Source: Bactericera cockerelli (taxonomy: Eukaryota > Arthropoda > Insecta > Hemiptera > Triozidae). Taken from it: a stretch of DNA of 64,000 nt. Location: contig CM044961.1 in NCBI GenBank assembly GCA_024516035.1, positions 33,373,453-33,437,452 of the forward strand. Reading direction: 5' to 3'. Positions 63,000 through 64,000 of this stretch are shown in pieces (the stretch's first letter is position 1; each line of letters starts with the position of its first letter). Below the pieces are notes generated by a model. The model saw nothing but the letters and a program-made list of their open reading frames with translations. It did not search any database and was not told the DNA's origin. Both the position numbers and the translations under genes were made by a program.

Positions 63000-63905
63000 A
63001 ATATTAAATACAAAATCTTACCACGACACAGTTATGACAGTGCATATAGAGATGTAAGTAAGATTAAATTAAAGATATAATAATTATATTTACGTTTCAG
63101 AATTGTAATAGTTCTTCCTTATTTGTTTGACTTACCCATATGGCCCTATTAACAGACAAAGCTGATAGGATTACAACTTACAACAGAGATATCGAATTAC
63201 ATAATACAAATTGGTCTATCAAAACCTGTGGCTTATGAACCACCCATGAACAGATACAAAGGGATGCAAATTACCACACACATATTGAATTTCTATATTC
63301 ACTATTAATTCCGTAAAAAACTGGAGCTTGAATAACCTACTAATGGGGGTTTGTAAATATTAGGAGGATATCCTTTGTTCACAGTGGATTGCACACTTGT
63401 CTCCCATGGCTGAAAATGTGGTAGATGAGCCTTTAAATTATGGTTTCTGAGCTGTTTCACCTGGGCGTAGAAGAATTTTATCCGAATTTGTCTTAATAAT
63501 ACCCATACATCTAGACGAGTTCAGGGTAGCTGAAAATCTAAGTCCATATTACATCTAGTATATCAAGCTGTATCCTACTAATATGGTTAATATTTTATTA
63601 TTTATTTATTCTTATAAAATATAAATATATTTTTTTTTTATTTTTATTTATTTTTAATCCGCTAGTCCTGAAATATCACTTACTTTTCTACCACCTGGTT
63701 TTAAATGATTTCTTTTAAATTAAATTTTTCTTATTCATTCATTTACATCATGTACATTGTACCATTTAAATCATACCTATAGCATACTACAAGATGTTAC
63801 GAAATGCTTTAAAAAAAAAAAAAATGTACTACATATGTATACTACATAGATACAATTGATCTGGTAACGACGAAAAGAAAAAAAAAGAAGATAAACAACA
63901 TAGAT
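63000..63905 (+). other. No gene; AT-rich
   Basis: No open frame or repeat family recognised. Confidence 0.4.
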
Positions 63906-63909
63906 AAAA

Positions 63910-63990
63910 TATAATAATATTACAGATGTGCTAACTAGGGTGGGGTTATTGCCTGATGCCTGATGTGGCAATCTCTTTCACCCAAACTTA
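63910..63990 (-). repeat. Repeat F copy at window end
   Basis: ggggttattgcctgatgcc with an 8-bp inner duplication. Confidence 0.6.
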
Positions 63991-64000
63991 CTGCTGGGAT

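Overview
The window is eukaryotic nuclear DNA from an insect-like arthropod: AT-rich, intron-containing genes with GT-AG splice sites, muscle protein 20, and very dense short interspersed elements and simple repeats. A hemipteran is a guess; nothing here fixes the order. There is no bacterial-style operon, CRISPR array or prophage.

Two host genes could be assembled by hand from splice sites and reading phase, both on the + strand. (1) About 1.8-11.9 kb: a seven-exon gene for a predicted 1033-residue protein with a marginal N-terminal membrane segment, three TPR repeats carrying all five carboxylate-clamp residues of Hsp70/Hsp90-binding co-chaperones, and a 770-residue low-complexity tail encoded by one large last exon. 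(2) About 24.45-46.55 kb: a four-exon muscle protein 20/transgelin-type calponin-homology gene (182 residues) whose first coding exon has 8 codons and whose first intron is 16.8 kb.

Everything else is repeat-derived. 0-9.5 kb: introns of gene 1, with SINEs and an apparently perfect 629-bp tandem duplication. 12.1-12.8 kb: a satellite of 13 X-box-like palindromes just downstream of gene 1. 13-24 kb: SINEs, MITEs, two minisatellites, a 4.03-kb hAT-bounded composite inserted in a SINE, and a 1.1-kb foldback element nested in it. 24.5-41.3 kb (intron 1 of gene 2): a complete young Ty3/Gypsy element with identical LTRs, SINEs, and an 861-bp hAT-like element with an exact 8-bp target duplication. 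41.5-44.9 kb (intron 2): a 5'-truncated Jockey/CR1-like LINE with a long open reverse-transcriptase frame. 46.6-64 kb: intergenic repeats, including a palindromic Tc1-like element inside a 137-bp satellite, a (CA)n tract, a 2-kb purine/pyrimidine strand-asymmetric block and a minisatellite.

I recognise eight structural-RNA-derived SINE families, labelled A, B, C, D, H, J and P (tRNA-like heads) and E (a head matching the middle of 5S rRNA), plus unnamed repeat families F, G, I, K, L, M and R1. These letters are mine. Nesting (C in P, A in J, A in A, hAT composite in D, H in hAT, Tc1 in satellite) gives a partial order of insertion. The two host genes show no sign of working together; they are simply neighbours.
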